64,000 bases of DNA from Sclerodactyla briareus (GCA_026419785.1 JAODTK010005110.1:310001-374000), one strand, 5' to 3'. Positions 11,520-23,985 are shown, counted from the first letter of the stretch. Numbers and translations: made by a program. Notes: a model not told the origin generated them from the letters alone.

Positions 11520-13150
11520 TTTTCGCAATAACATTGGACATGTTAATTGAATGCAATATGTTTTCTAGGAGTGGATGCACACATGGAGTGTAACAATGTT
11601 CATAAAAACCGCCATGTCATGAAGGTCAGTGAAGTCACTTCAGGGGTGCAAAAAACTGATTTTAGGTACTTTTTGCGGCATAACACGGGTGTGTCCTCAA
11701 ATGCAAATGCTTCTAGAGTGGATGTATCACACATGGAGAGTAACACTTCTCATGAAAACTGTACAATCATCTAAAGGTCATTCGGGTCACTCGGGGTTCA
11801 AAACTGTTTTTTGCTATATCGGAGCATTGATATCTGCTAAGGCTGGCTGGTTCACCATTGTGATATAATTGATGACCTGCATGTGTGTGACCTGACATGA
11901 ATTCGACCCGTCTGTCGGGTGGTCATGTGGTTAAAGGTCGATCTTGAATAAATGGTGGCTTATTTAAGGAGTGACGGGCCAAACCTAGAACTTGTTATTT
12001 TTTGAATATGTGATGGATCTTTGTGTGCTTTAATGGAGAGAAAAACTCCCGCTTCGATCGGTTACTTTGGTAGTTACCAGGGATAAAGTTCAATTTTATT
12101 CCTTTTTTCTCAATAACTTGGACCTGTTCATTGGAAAATGCAATATGCTTCTAGTAGTGAATGCATCACATGAGTGTAACAATTTTCATAAAAAACCCGC
12201 CATGTCCCTTGAGGTCAATGGTCACCTAGGGGTCAAAAACCTTGAATTTAAGTACTTTTTCGGCTATAGCACTGAGTGTGTTCATCGGAATGCTAAATGC
12301 TCCTAGAGGGTGGATGTATCACATGGAGAGTAACCATTCTCAATAAAAACTGTCTATCATTGAAGGTCTTCGAGGTCATTTAGGGGTCAAACTGTTTTTT
12401 TGGCTATAATCGGAGAATTGGAATATCTGCGAAGGCTGGAATGGTTCACCATTGTGATATAAATTGTGTGACTTGCAGTGTTGTGTGGAACCTCTGACCT
12501 GAATTTGACCTCTGTCGCGTTGGTCATGTGGTTAAAGGTCTTATTTTTTTAATAGATTTCTCATTTAAGGAGTTGGCGGGCAAAAAAAAAGAAACTGGTT
12601 ATTTTTGGATATGTGATAGAGCTTTGGTGCTTTATGGAGCGGAACAACTCCGCTTCGATCGGACACTTTACGTGGTAGGTTACAAGGGGTCAAATTCAAT
12701 TGTATACCTTTTTCGCAGTACCATTGGACATGTTCATCGGATGCAATAGCTTTCAGATGGATGCATCAATGGATGTGTAACAATTTTCATAGAAAAACCG
12801 CCATGTCATTGAGGTATAAGTCACTTAGGGTCAAAAAACTGTTTTTTGGTACTTTTTCGGCAATAGCAATTGGTGTGGTCATCAGAATGCCAAATGCTCC
12901 TAGGAGTGGATGTATCACATGGAGAGTAAAAATTCTCATAAAAACTGTCATAGCATTGAAGGTCATCGAGGCACTTTAGGGCGTCAAAAAACGTTTCTTG
13001 GCGATATGGAGAATTGAATATCTGCGGAAGGTGGATGGTCACCATTGTGAATAATTGTTGACTGCATGTGTGTGACCTCTTGACCTGAATTTGACCTCTG
13101 TCGGGTTGGTCATTGGTAAAGGTCGAATCTGATTAAATGTGCTTATTTAA
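11520..13150 (+). repeat. Three tandem units of about 590 bp
   Basis: Each unit opens with a box like ACATTGGACATGTTCATYGG (about 11531, 12117 and 12721). It then carries GTGGATGYATCACATGGAG, a hydrophobic-looking but non-coding middle, TCACCATTGTGATATAATTG, and ends with a GCTTATTTAAGGAG-like stretch. The spacings are 586 and 604 bp. The third unit is cut short near 13150. GGTCA half-sites occur several times per unit. Within each unit, the GTAACAATTTTCATAAAAACCGCCATGTC stretch recurs in altered form about 140 bp later, so the unit itself is an old internal duplication. Confidence 0.85.
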
Positions 13151-14103
13151 GGACGCACCTTTTTCCGGGGCTCTGTAGAGCTGTAGAGGTGCCTCATAAA
13201 TTAACAAGTGCATTATAGGCCTAATATGCTTCTTATTGGCCCTAACACCAAACACTACCATTAATGAAGAATTCGTTTAATATCCCTGTCAGAAAAATGA
13301 CAAAAAATCAGATCAGTCAGTGAAACAAATTAAAAGCTAGTTTGGGGTTGATTTAATTTAATACTTGGTGGCCCCTTTACATATATAAACCCTGATCATC
13401 CGATTTATGAGACCTGTGGATGTTGTAGATAAAGTTCAATTGCAAATATACTGTTTGATTAGTAGAATGAATGAAGAATTACACAAGAAACTCCTCTTGA
13501 GTAGAATTGATGAGCATGGATTGAAAAACTGATTTTGGGCCTGAAAGATAAATGTATAGGTTGGCCCCTTGTTTCATTTCATGGAATGACCATCTACCTG
13601 TACACGTTGTCGTTCACAGTCTATTAAATGTCTTCTTCTACGCATATTGTCCAGTTTCAGGTCACCAAATGTTCTTTGAATAAGAGATGCGGGGGGATAT
13701 ATACGTATGGCGGTTTAACCGCTCGACATTTTCTAGTTCGCTTTGTAGTTCAATCAATTGTATCCATATTATCGTGTCATTAACGTGTTTATAATATCAA
13801 GGAGTACAATCGCCTTCTAGCACACGGGGTGGGACTTTTTTTTTTTTTCCTCAGTTTATAGGTAGGGCGGTAGATGCCAAAAGTCTGTTGTACCTGCCTC
13901 TCACGTAGTCATAGCAAAGTCACGGAATCATGGCGTATATTGTTTATCTCCAGTGTCTGAGTCCATACCAGCGTCAAACTCTGTATGAGAGCGTTTACCG
14001 TTGGATGCCGGGCTATATTTCAACAGACCTCTAGGAAACCATGGCGCTCTCACAGCTAACTGTGCTACTCACTACACTCGTTGTATAGCCTGTGTACTCT
14101 CAG

Positions 14104-15080
14104 GCTCCTCCGCGCGAACTTTAGGCCTTAGCGCAATAACTCTTTAAACGCTTTTTATCCGATTGATCTGAAACTTGGTACACATGTCCTCCCTAGTAAA
14201 ATCTCGGATAGTTCGAAAGTGGGCATCACTGCAATGCTGTGGCCGCTAATTTGCATAATTTATACGCGAACTTTCCCAAGTTAGGCGGATTCGAACGAAG
14301 CTTGTGGGTAGGGACTATAGTTGATCCCAAAAATGTGGAGGTCATTTCAAGGTCATCTAGGTCAATTTGCGGAATTTCTGACGATTTTCCAAACTCTTTC
14401 AGATTTGAACGAACTTGGGGTTGGTAGGTATATAGTTGATCCCAAAAAATGTATTGGTCATTTCATGTGAGGAATCACATTTGACCCCAGTTAACGTCGA
14501 AATGCCCTACCTGTTTGGTCGAATCATTGGTAGTCCACATTCCCCAATTCATGATCTATGCAACTTGACCTCTTTTGAACCTGAAATGACCCTTGTTGTT
14601 CATGACTATTCCCCATCACCGAGTTTGTTCCAATCCGACAAAGTTCGCAAAATCGGCGAAATTTTTTTTGACCTCGGGTGCCTTGAAATCACCGCATGTT
14701 ATTCGGGACCCAACTTTTTCCCCACTCACAAGTTCCGTGTGAATCGGTCCAACTCTGTATTTTCGCAAAACAGAAAAATGTGACCTTCGGTGACCTCGCA
14801 ATCACCGTCTGTTTTTCGGACCAACTTTGTTGTTTCAAACCCACTACTTTCGTGTAAACGTGGATAAACTATTTTCGTGTAAAAACCACAAAATAGAGGG
14901 CAGCAGACATGGTTGATTCCCCACTTTCGAGCTCCTTCCTAGATTCACTAGGGCGGACAATGTTTACGCAATTTTCAAATCAATCGGATAAGCGTTAAAG
15001 AGTTATTGAGCTACGCCTACAGTTTCCGGAGGCCGCGGCGGCGGTGGCGGTGGCCGTAAAGACGGCGGCCTACACGCCCC
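14104..15080. mobile_element. Foldback pair of CCG-headed elements
   Basis: From 14104 rightwards lies the same head as at 10.7 and 45.9 kb: AACTTTAGGC, GCGCAATAACTCTTT, TATCCGATTGAT and CTCGGATAGTTCGAAA. From about 15065 leftwards the same head occurs in the opposite orientation (GGCGGCGGTGGCGG, AAAGAGTTATTGAG, AATCAATCGGATAAGCG). The arms meet near 14,560. This gives an inverted repeat with arms of roughly 450 bp. It is either one long-TIR MITE or two head-outward insertions. No transposase is present, and I do not see a clear target-site duplication. Confidence 0.6.
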
Positions 15081-15084
15081 AAAC

Positions 15085-18000
15085 CCATAAATTCTCCGCA
15101 CACTTAAAATTTTGCGGAGATATAATTAGTGGATAGGGATTCTGTTCTGGCAATTTTTATCTGAAGCCTATTCATTGTTACCAAAATGAACAGAAATCGT
15201 CAGTGCTTGATTTATATTGCACTATTCTCAAATTGGATAACTCAGCCCATTACAACACAACCCATGGACCACTTGATGGTAGTAGCACTACCTGGTCCTA
15301 TCACACCGGGTAACGGTCACTAGTGTCTTACAGATGTAAACAGTGAATCAGGCTGCAGTAGTGCAGTTTATTAAAGTTTATATGCTAGCCACAGACTGTC
15401 CTGATAATGAAACCTGTTTGGGAATTGACGCTTTTAAGTACTTTTGAATGCAATTTTGAATCCTTAGACTTGAGTTCTGTTTTCTTTTTCTTCACTAGTA
15501 GACTTTAATATGTGTTCTATTGCAACTTCACTGGCCCGATTATAATTATTACGAGCGCTTCAAGCTGGAACCAAGAAATTGCAGAAAACTCCAAGTCCGA
15601 AGCTCTGTTTTTGGTATTAAAATATTGAAATGACACATTTGTACAAAGTAGTTGCAACTGCAATTTTATGTGCAATTTTCGCACAATTTGAATAATAACT
15701 AGGCCTACTATATCATTTCATTATATTAGTTACAACATCATTAGTTTTTGGTGTACACTGGTTAGCTGGAGGCTACCAGCCCCCTGATGGAGAACCAACT
15801 GGAGAGTCAAATGACAAAGTCTGGTCTAGGACTAGGCTTGATTACGATTCCCCCAGCGGAGATGGGGGGGGGGGGGAGGGTGAGGCTCATTCTTTTAGTA
15901 AATCACAACGTATTTCGGTTATTGGCAGTTAGTTCACCTAAATAGGTCTGGGGTAGTTCATTGATATACTCATGCATCACGAGTGTATTTGGCAGCATAT
16001 GCAATTAAACTTATAGTGGACTGTCACTGCTAACGTTTGCCAGGACGTCACAAAACTAAATGTCACAATAATGCAATTCCAGAAAGGAAACCTAAAAAAA
16101 ATAAGGAGTTCGCAATACTAAAGTAATAGTATCTATATACTGGGCTATGTTTTCCTCTTTTCTCTTCGTGACACCATACAAACGACCAGTGCTTATATCC
16201 CAGTACCGAGACGGTAGTTCGTCGATTACGCCGAGGCAACCAACTAATAGCACTCACTATTACCCTACGGTATCTGTTTCAGTCGCATCAGATTAGTTTT
16301 CATCAGTCACCTCAGGCTATGATTCATAGATGTGTAAGCGGGTTCGGTAGGATGTGAAACATTCACGAGAGCTGAGATGGGCCATTGCTGACATGTTCCT
16401 ACTCTCCTCAGTTTGCAAAGATAGTATTGGTTTCCACAGAGGCAAAAAATATATTATCAACGAAATCAAAACCAGCATGAATGGTAAAGTGGGCACATTA
16501 ACCGATGCCGTATACGGATGCGTATCACCGCGACTGAAATTCTATGGAATATCTTTTCAATAAGCCTATTTTCACGACAATAATACATTGGCTGCTGCAG
16601 CGGTCTTCATTCATAAATAATAGTGCGAATTCTCTTCTGAAATGTGATTTTCACACATCTAATTCAGTACACGCATACGCATATTGGGCATCTCCGCCCC
16701 AGCCGAGAGCTCGCCGTTTAGCAGAATTTGGGAAACCGTTTGTTTTCAAATATAGTCTCATTTTTGGTTACGACGCATCCATGTGTGGCGTATATTGGTC
16801 AGTGTATGTACATATGTTGGGGTGCGCTCCCTATCTGAATTCAAAGAAATTGAAATTCATCGTTCAAAATAATTTATCGTGGGCCCGTCAACAAATGGTC
16901 GGATGTCCATCTTTACTGTTGACCCATTTTATAATCGTATACCGGTGATTTTTTCTTTAAAAAAAGAGAATGCAGTTTCTTCTCTACACGTGACTTCATT
17001 CGCTTGACCCCCACTAAAAAAGGGTCGATGTTGTTTAATGACCGTATGTTTTTCTTGTCGAACGAGGGGAGTGCAATTAACCTCAACTGACATAGTTTGA
17101 TCAGGTCATCTCTTTCGAGAAGAGAGACGAACCGTGACGGATTTCATGACTTCGGGGGAATACGACTAATTTTCTGGATTACACAATTCCTCATAATATG
17201 ATCCGTCAAACCTCAATGAAACTGAACACATCGGTTGTTTTGGAGGAAGAAATATTGACTCGGTCTGTTGACTTGTTTCAATGGAGGGAGCTTTGTAATT
17301 TAATTTATGTGGTTACACGTTAAATCCGCATACTTAGATTTCGTGAGACAGATAAATCGCAATACCTTGCTGTGATTGCACGAACTTTCAGTTGTCCACT
17401 TCATGGACTAAAACTGTTTGTGCCGCTTTCTCTAATAAGCACGTCGACTTATTATTCACTTTCGAAAGCAGTATAATGTAATTTCTTGTTTCGTTACATG
17501 AAGTTTGTTCTCGTTAAACCAAGAGAACTTTTTCCGTGGGTACGCAAAACTGCCTAATAACTTGAGTCGATGCGCACCTCAGAACAAGAATTTTCCTCAT
17601 TGGATATCGCTAACCCTAATTACCATTATAATCGATATCAGACTATAACCAAGAACACACGATCAATTCCATGTAATACTGGTAGCGAATCAGAAAACAG
17701 CTTGTAGGAGGTGCTCTTCAACTTGAATACCTGTTGCAAACATTATGAAAATGTTTCGTCTAATGTTTTAAAAACATTATTTTTTTGTGGTGTAATAATT
17801 ACGTGACGAAAACTTTTTTTGCAACATTCGTTATTACAATAATATAACCTAAAACGTTGAAAACATATTGAGTCCATTGAAAATGTTATAAAAATTGTTT
17901 TACTAACACGACATTTGACGTATGAAAACAATTTGAGGAGCTCTTTTTAAAATGTTATGAAAAACGTTTTGTATTGGCTTGGTACCTGATTTGACGTTCT

Positions 18001-18806
18001 TCTGGCGCAGTAATTGATCGTAAGAGGTTAACTGTTTAAAATAATTATCGTGTGATATTCCTTTATGAAACCTACTCACCAGAAAAACGGTTCTTCCGAT
18101 TCTTCCAACGGTTTATTCTCTAGCTGCTGCTGTCCAGGCTGATGGCAAAACTTCTTCTGTGTGTGGTCGACTGTAATTTTGAAATTAGTCTCGAGAAGAT
18201 TCTTCGGATCGAATGATGATCCTCGGCAGCACGATTCCCTTTTATGGATTCTTCCAAGACTACCCGAGAGGTATTTCCCGGGGTCTAGGAACGCCCACGA
18301 GTTTGACCGTTTTTCGTTAAGCCTCATGACTCAGGACGGCCCAGCGAGCTAGGTACTCATGACGGAAAGTGGACCATCTAGGTGTTCACAGTCCTCGATA
18401 ATTTGACCTGTTATTGACGTGACTGTCCGCTTCAGTGGTCACGAGCTGACACAAAACAGAGCGGAATGCATTTCTGTTGCGTGAACGTGTCTGTGTTCAT
18501 TCCTTTTTTCCTATTTTGCCATTGACAGCGTTTTTTTTTTCGTGTTCATATATATTTTTTCCATTCCGTTAGTAATCCTAGAAAGTGCAATATCATGCAG
18601 CACGTGCTTATTGAAACGGTCCTCGATTTAATTAATCATCTCGATCATAGTTCCAAGAACTTGTTTTTCTATTTCGTATAGTGTGACTAATAATTTACAT
18701 ATGACTGTCTAGTACATAGATTAGCGTTCTTAGTCAGAACTTCGGAACTTTACCTGAGTCAACATTTGATGCCATTTACTCTCCGGTATATACCTATAAT
18801 TCACAA
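15085..18806. other. Mostly unique sequence, no gene recognised
   Basis: It contains a G-run near 15866 and one 134-codon ORF at 16544-16948 (+) without a recognisable domain. Around 17740-17960 there is a cluster of AAAACGTTT/AAAATGTTAT-type words that may be an old AT-rich repeat. An ORF at 18076-18327 (-) also has no clear product. A stretch at 18395-18470 (TTTGACCTGTTATTGACGTG, then CTTCAGTGGTCACG) is related to the dispersed repeat at 36.35 and 45.0 kb. Confidence 0.5.
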
Positions 18807-18965
18807 GTAGCGTAGCTAGGACTTTTTCTTAATGGGGGGGGGGGGGCACAAAGGTTCTTCCTCTCTGTAGACGATTGTGCATTTCACAATATTCCGCAGA
18901 AGGCAGAGGGCATCTGGACTCCCCCCAAATCTCAGCAGGGCCCGTACGCCTAGGCCTATACGTTC
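18807..18965 (+). repeat. Dispersed repeat with poly-G and CCCCCCAAA boxes
   Basis: This stretch has GCGTAGCTAGGAC, then a G12 run, then TCCCCCCAAATCTCAGCAGGG and CCGTACGCCTAGGCC. Related stretches are at 20125-20205 (reverse arrangement: AGGCGTACGGG, G-run, CTTCCCCCCAAATT) and at 22650-22695 (TTCCCCCAAAATTTTAGCATG, CCGTACC). The family is short, probably a truncated non-autonomous element. Class unknown. Confidence 0.45.
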
Positions 18966-19044
18966 AGACGTTGTTACAAAGGTATTGGTATGTCCCACTT
19001 GCCTATGTCATTTTGATTGGAAGAGATGAAGAAAGGAAAAGTGT

Positions 19045-19142
19045 TCAGTATGTATGTATGTATGTATGTAGTATGTATGTATGTATGTATGTTATGTATG
19101 TATGTATGTATGTATGTATGTATGTATGTATGTATGTATGTA
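19045..19142 (+). repeat. (TATG)n microsatellite
   Basis: About 25 TATG units with two phase slips, ending at a GC-rich remnant. The same tetranucleotide accompanies the GC-rich element at 24.2, 24.9 and 49.5 kb. Confidence 0.95.
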
Positions 19143-19164
19143 CAGTACTAACTATTATTTATTT

Positions 19165-19245
19165 CAGTTTCGTGCCTGGAGCGTGAGGGCGCGAGCTGAG
19201 TCCGGAAAGGCCGCTGCCGCGTACGCGTTAAAGTAGGTCCTGTGA
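19165..19245 (-). mobile_element. Fragment of the GC-rich TATG-associated element
   Basis: CCGCGTACGCGTTAAAGTAGG here corresponds, in reverse orientation, to the start of the GC-rich units at 24.3 kb (CTTAGCGCGTACGCGGGATG). Its position directly beside (TATG)n is the same arrangement as at 49.6 kb. Strongly truncated and diverged. Confidence 0.4.
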
Positions 19246-19309
19246 GGAGCAGAGTCTCGGTTATAATAAGGGTTATAATACTCTCATTTGTAAGACCGAA
19301 AAAAACATC

Positions 19310-19860
19310 TCTTATCAATAATTTCAGACCCATTTCCTAATTAACACTGATTTTATGATTTTGCTAAATCTTTAGCTGGCACGTTGAAAAAGTTATCAAT
19401 CGTGTAGTGAGTGTACACCAAACTGGTTTCACGGCTAAGAGATTCAATGGGGAAAATGTTAGATTTATTCTTGGTTGAAATGATCTATTAATACTAGTAA
19501 AATGTCAGGTCTTCCTGTTTCATTATTTTCAGAAGGCATTTGATACTATGCGTTGGAAATTTATTGACCGCTCATTGCGTCATTTCAATTTAGTCATGTA
19601 TGGTTGCCGCAGCTGGATCCCCGGCTCCGTATGGGGAGGTGTTGCGTACGTGTGTTTGTAATAACAGTCATTCTATTGGTTCTTTCGCGTCCGAAGGGGG
19701 CTTAGAGACAAGTGGCCGAGTACTTTTATTCTGTCCCAGTTCTGTTCCACTCCAAAATCCCGATAGGTATCCAGGAACCTTTTCTCAAAGTCTAATAACT
19801 TCATTCTTATCTGGTCCACATTGGCTTTCTAAAGAACCAAATTTTCCTCTTTCTTTCCCT
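19310..19860 (+). mobile_element. L1-like LINE reverse-transcriptase fragment, broken
   Basis: A forward reading with frame changes gives NNFRPIS (about 19317). It then gives VVSVHQTGFTAKRFNGENVR, the catalytic-region motif QKAFDTMRWKF with KAFD at 19533-19544, and CVCNNSHSIGSFAS followed by a degraded GxxQGxPLSP-like segment. The order (FRPIS, Q-G-F, K-A-F-D-x-x-x-W) is that of L1/Tx1-type reverse transcriptases, where W follows KAFD. The endonuclease, the YADD box and the 3' part are missing. The fragment is 5' and 3' truncated and carries several frameshifts, so it is inactive. L1 versus another W-containing clade is my inference. Confidence 0.7.
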
Positions 19861-20535
19861 ATTTGAGACAGTGAGCCGTGACAGAGCATGTCTGCGTAGA
19901 TAGGGTTTAGTAGTAGTATTAGTTATTAGTATGACTTTTTTTGTACAACCTATGACATTTTCCATTCTACACTCTAAATGGTATATCTTTCACTATGAAA
20001 TGACTAATATTCAACCCTCAATTGGCGATTTATTCCACAGAATGAAGTTTATCATGGAAGTTAAGAATTCACATTACTAACAAACCTGATGTCTCAAGAA
20101 AGATTTAAAGAGATACAATGATGTCAAGCCTGTTTGGCACAGGCGTACGGGACGGCAAGGGGGGGGGCAGACTTCCCCCCAAATTCGTGGTGGCCTGCCA
20201 ATTCGGAAAAAAAAACTATCCGTTTGATGAAAAAAAATAGTTAGAGCCAGATTCAGCAGGACGAAATTATTAATATTAGGGATTTTGCATTTCTCTTGGC
20301 AATATTCTCGCCCGATCTCTGAACTCCTCAATTGAGGTCTCACGGATTCTTATTAGGAAATTATGGTTCTGGAGATTTGTCATTCTCAGGGCTGCCTGTT
20401 TTTTTTATTTTTTTATTCTTTGATGAATTCAGAGGAATCTCTGCAGCATGACGTTAGGAGGTGGTGTGACGTGGGTGTGGTGTGTGTATGTGACGCGCGC
20501 GCGCACGCGGTGATGTGTTGTGTGTATGTGTGTGT
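19861..20535. other. No gene; poly-G repeat copy
   Basis: It contains one copy of the poly-G/CCCCCCAAA repeat (about 20125-20205). It also has a short (GT/GC)n tract at about 20470-20535 with alternating purine-pyrimidine (GCGCGCGCGCACGCG) that could adopt Z-DNA. Confidence 0.45.
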
Positions 20536-21170
20536 GAGTTCCAATAATGAGTACATGGTCCCTATTGTCTTTGGGGTCAGGTCAACTGGTCTTTGGGGGG
20601 GGGGGGGTCAAGAGATGCTGAAGTCTGGAAATCTTGTAACATTGAAAGAAGGTATGCAGTTTTCTTATGGGGAGTACAGGAACCCTATTGTTTTTTTTAG
20701 TGCGGACCGGGGGTCAGATTTGAGGATAAAATTAGGAATTGTGAACATTGATAATTAGCAGATTTTAGCTCGTGTTTTTTGTAATATTTGTTTTTGAGTC
20801 AGTTCCAAAGTCACCTGAGGTCAAGAGATGTCAAGTCTGTAAACTCCTGTTAACACGATAAGTCCAGAATGCCAGGTCCGATCAGATTGAAATCTGTTGC
20901 CACGCTTCTTATGGGGAGTACAGGAACCCTATGTTTGTGGTGTAGATCAGGTGTCTGATTTAGGAGGAAACTGGGAAATTGTGAAGAATGATCTCTGACC
21001 AATTGAGTTTGTTAAAATGAAACTCGACGCCACAAGGATTGGATGAAGAGTTCACCACTTGGTTGTGAGGTTCTCCTTAATGAGAACATAATCCCCATCG
21101 TTTTGGGGTCAGATCTAAAGTCATCTGAGTCAAGAGTGGTCAAATTCTTGAAAGTCCTGACCCGATCATG
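20536..21170 (+). repeat. CCTATTGTTTTG-family repeat, + orientation, several units
   Basis: Units contain ATGRGTACAKGRWCCCTATTG followed by TTTGGGGTCAGGTC-like text. They occur at about 20541, 20665 and 20906, with a weaker one at about 21077. TATGGGGAGTACAGGAACCC is identical in the second and third. The family recurs in the opposite orientation at 48.95-49.47 kb and at 0.5 kb, and as a fragment at 62.39 kb. The GGTCA motifs and the lack of a shared frame argue against coding. Element class unknown. Confidence 0.7.
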
Positions 21171-22689
21171 TTGAAAGTTAGGATGTAGCTTTTTTATTGG
21201 AAGCACAAGACGAGTACATACAACACTGAATGTGATGAGTTAGAATATCGAAACTAGTTTGTTGCTCTTTGGAGTTTGTGGGGTGGAATGGGAGTCCTAG
21301 GCAAATTATTGATTGTCTCGAAAGAAAAAATCTCGAGATTCGTTTATTGGTCATATTGAGAGAATTCACCTATCAAAGGGGCATCACTACACTGTCGAAT
21401 ATTAGAAAATTGAAAGTCACCAAATAAAACAATCGTCTACCGGAAAACGGCGTCGGAACCCGGAGTCATGCAAATACTAGTATTCCGTTTCCGCATATAG
21501 TGACGTACCCAAGGGATGTGTGGGCGCCACACACCTATGGGAGTAGTCGGTTCATGTACCCCGAGATTCCATCTATGTACAGGAGTTGTACTTGAATGTA
21601 GAATGCAATGCACTTGGTGCAGTTGTCGTTGGGTCCGTTGGGGGAAGTGATTCAAATGACTGTGGATACCGCCACACCCATGATTCATTACGCACATCAA
21701 TGAATTGGGTTAGTTAGGTAGGTGGGCGGAGGACAACAAGGAGAGTATCTGCTAGAGGGACATGAGAAAAAAGTATAAAACTAACGAATGAGCTGAAACT
21801 CTACTAGTTAAATAGGGGAAGAGACTTGAATCACCGGGATTCGTGCCCAAATACCCGGATCTGACCACCAGCAACCTGATATTCTTTGCGCCCTTCGCGC
21901 ACAGTCGCCTCCTCGTTTCGCATTCAGCTGCGGGTAGAGCCCCAATGCGTGGGTGGTAATGAGCGGGTCCTCTCGCCTTAAGTATAAAACATGAACACGG
22001 CCCAGCGTAACTAACTTCGGCACAGCCATAGAAGGCCAAGCGGGCAATGTTCTCCCCATACTGCATCACATGTATGGCAGTAGCAACATGGTGATACTAG
22101 GAATGATGCCTCTTCGGCGGCAAAGAATTGAGGAAAAAGTAATGAGTAACTTTTTTTTCTTCGAATTGAAACTCCGGAAACTATAACCAAGATGGCAATG
22201 GTCTAACCGCCTCAAATAGCTCAGGATGTGCCATTTTTTGCCATCCAGGTACCTTTCAGTCTCTGGTCTGGTTTCCTGAAATAATCTCATTTACTGTCCG
22301 TCAATGTTAAAATATTGCATTTTGAAAACATACACTCGCTGTCTCGTTCACAATCCAGCGGGTTGATGAGAGTGTGAGAGTGTCCATTTAAAAAGGGAGG
22401 GATCATAGTGCGATGCTGGGATTGAAAAATATATGACCTTGCCCATGATGAGGTTCAACCTTACTTCGATGGTCGCACCCTTTTTTTTTGTTCAATTACA
22501 GTGCTATCGCAGATGTGTAACCACCATTTGAAGCGTGCTTAGGAGAGCCCAAGACAATCAGGAAAGGCCATTTCCGGCATTCCGAACCCCCGCTGCCGCC
22601 ACTCTTGGCTGCGCTCTCTTGATGAGTCGAACACGAAATTCGAGCAGAGCTTCACTTCCCCCAAAATTTTAGCATGTCCGTACCTTATG
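21171..22689. other. No gene recognised
   Basis: Several overlapping minus-strand ORFs at 21437-22069 are relatively GC-rich compared with their surroundings. None matches a domain I know. The segment at 21830-22030 has a compact GC-rich character like a non-autonomous element, but no second copy is visible in this window. Confidence 0.35.
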
Positions 22690-23985
22690 TCTACACGTAA
22701 TTGTTATGAAGTTATTTGTATGTACCACTCGCATGCCATCTTGGATGGATGAAGAATACACAGCACGGCTTTTTCGTCGTGCTATTCTTGCGTACGCAAT
22801 TTATCCTCACCGTTCAAGACCTTGCCAACTCTCGTGACATAAATCTCCGGTTGATATGGCTATTATGGATTCCTCCAAGGTTTTTTGACACTTGTCCCAC
22901 ATAAAGGCGTATTCCAAACTCAGCTGGATGTGAGCATACAAGGCCGTGTTGACTGGGAACAAGCTTTCTTTCCCAACGCACTCAAAATTTATGGTAAACG
23001 GCTGAGAAATCAGGGTGGGCAAAGGGTCACCTCGGGTGTACCACAGGGAACATTAATGGCCCTCTCCTTTTCCTATTGTTTAATGATTTCAGATGTCATC
23101 AGCTCCTCTGTGCGTCTCTTGCTGACGACTGTGTTTTGTATCGTGAAGTGAGGAGTGAGATGATTCGAATATGCTCCAGGATGATCTAAATAAGTTACAT
23201 GAATGGGTCAGATAAATGGCAAATGAAATTAACCTGATAAATGTTTTATCATGACATTAACTCATGCCAGATCTCGTAGCTCCACCCGTACAAGCACGGG
23301 TGGGAAGTATTGTCTGTGTGACGCACCATCCTTATTTAGGGATTACTCTTTCAAACAACCTCAGTTGGAATACTCCACTACAAACATTTGTGGTAAAGCT
23401 AACAGATCCTTGGGATTTATCCGTAGGAACCTTTACTCCTGTATCCACAACAAAGCTGAGGCCTACAGATCACTTGTCAGACCGCTGTTGGAGTACGCTT
23501 CCTCAGCCTGGGATCCTTAGACAAAAAGCATATAGACCTATTAGAATCTTTCCAGAAAAGGCGCTCGCTTATCACACGCGACTATATAACGGGAGCAAGA
23601 AGAAACCGAGAGAGACGATAGAAAAGATAATCTAGAGCCCCTGGGTGTGCTACCCAGATGGTTAATAGCTTGGGTTTGGATCCCCTGACTCCGCAAAAAA
23701 CAGACGACTTTGTATTTTTAAACAAGCAAGCTTAGTTCAATTGTCCCTGCCCATAAGTCACCGCTTACAACCTGTCCTGGTCAATCACGGCACACGCACC
23801 GCAATTCATACACCACCATTCCGGCAAACAAAGATTGACACAAATACTCGTTCGTACCAAGAACTGTACGAGACTGGAACGCGCTGCCATTCAGCATTGT
23901 ATCCATTGAGGATATAAACAGTTTAAAGACAGCTGTGGGCACCCATCTACACTTGGCTTGGAGACGGGACTAATTTGTTTATGTG
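22690..23985 (+). mobile_element. CR1-like LINE, 5'-truncated, multiple frameshifts
   Basis: Reading forward with frame changes gives an FILTVQDLANS segment and MDSSKVF (motif A, about 22867-22890, where one extra T in a T-run breaks the frame before the catalytic Asp). Next come SGVPQGT at 23032-23052 and SSVRL. The ADDC part of the catalytic box is at 23121-23132, where the base needed for the preceding Phe is missing. Further on are PYLGITLSNNLSWN (about 23330), NRSLGFIRRNLYSC, YRSLVRPLLEYASSAWDP, and a clean carboxyl end VRDWNALPFSIVSIEDIN at about 23866-23920. This order is that of the RT and C-terminal region of CR1/Rex-like non-LTR retrotransposons. The endonuclease is absent. It is inactive. 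Confidence 0.88.

Larger units (their letters stand above)
10660..13736 (+). mobile_element. Putative non-autonomous Helitron-like element (3.1 kb)
   Basis: The left side has an imperfect hairpin (TAATATTCCCC at 10665 with GGGGATTATTA at 10690). A (CCG)n tract follows at about 10725-10765, then a head shared with the elements at 14.1 and 45.9 kb (TCCGATTGA, AAACTTGGTA, CTCGGATRAGTTCGAAA). The right end at 13710-13722 is the palindrome GCGGTTTAACCGC. After a 10-base spacer comes CTAG at 13733-13736, then T. A hairpin followed by CTRR and insertion before T is the established Helitron 3' signature. There is no Rep/helicase ORF, so it would move only with help from elsewhere. The exact 5' base is not fixed by this sequence. 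One element from 10.66 to 13.74 kb is the simplest reading, but nested insertions are possible. Confidence 0.5.

Noticed and set aside
17740..17960. Cluster of AAAACGTTT-type words
   Set aside because: Low-complexity AT-rich text; no fixed period or paired ends found by eye.
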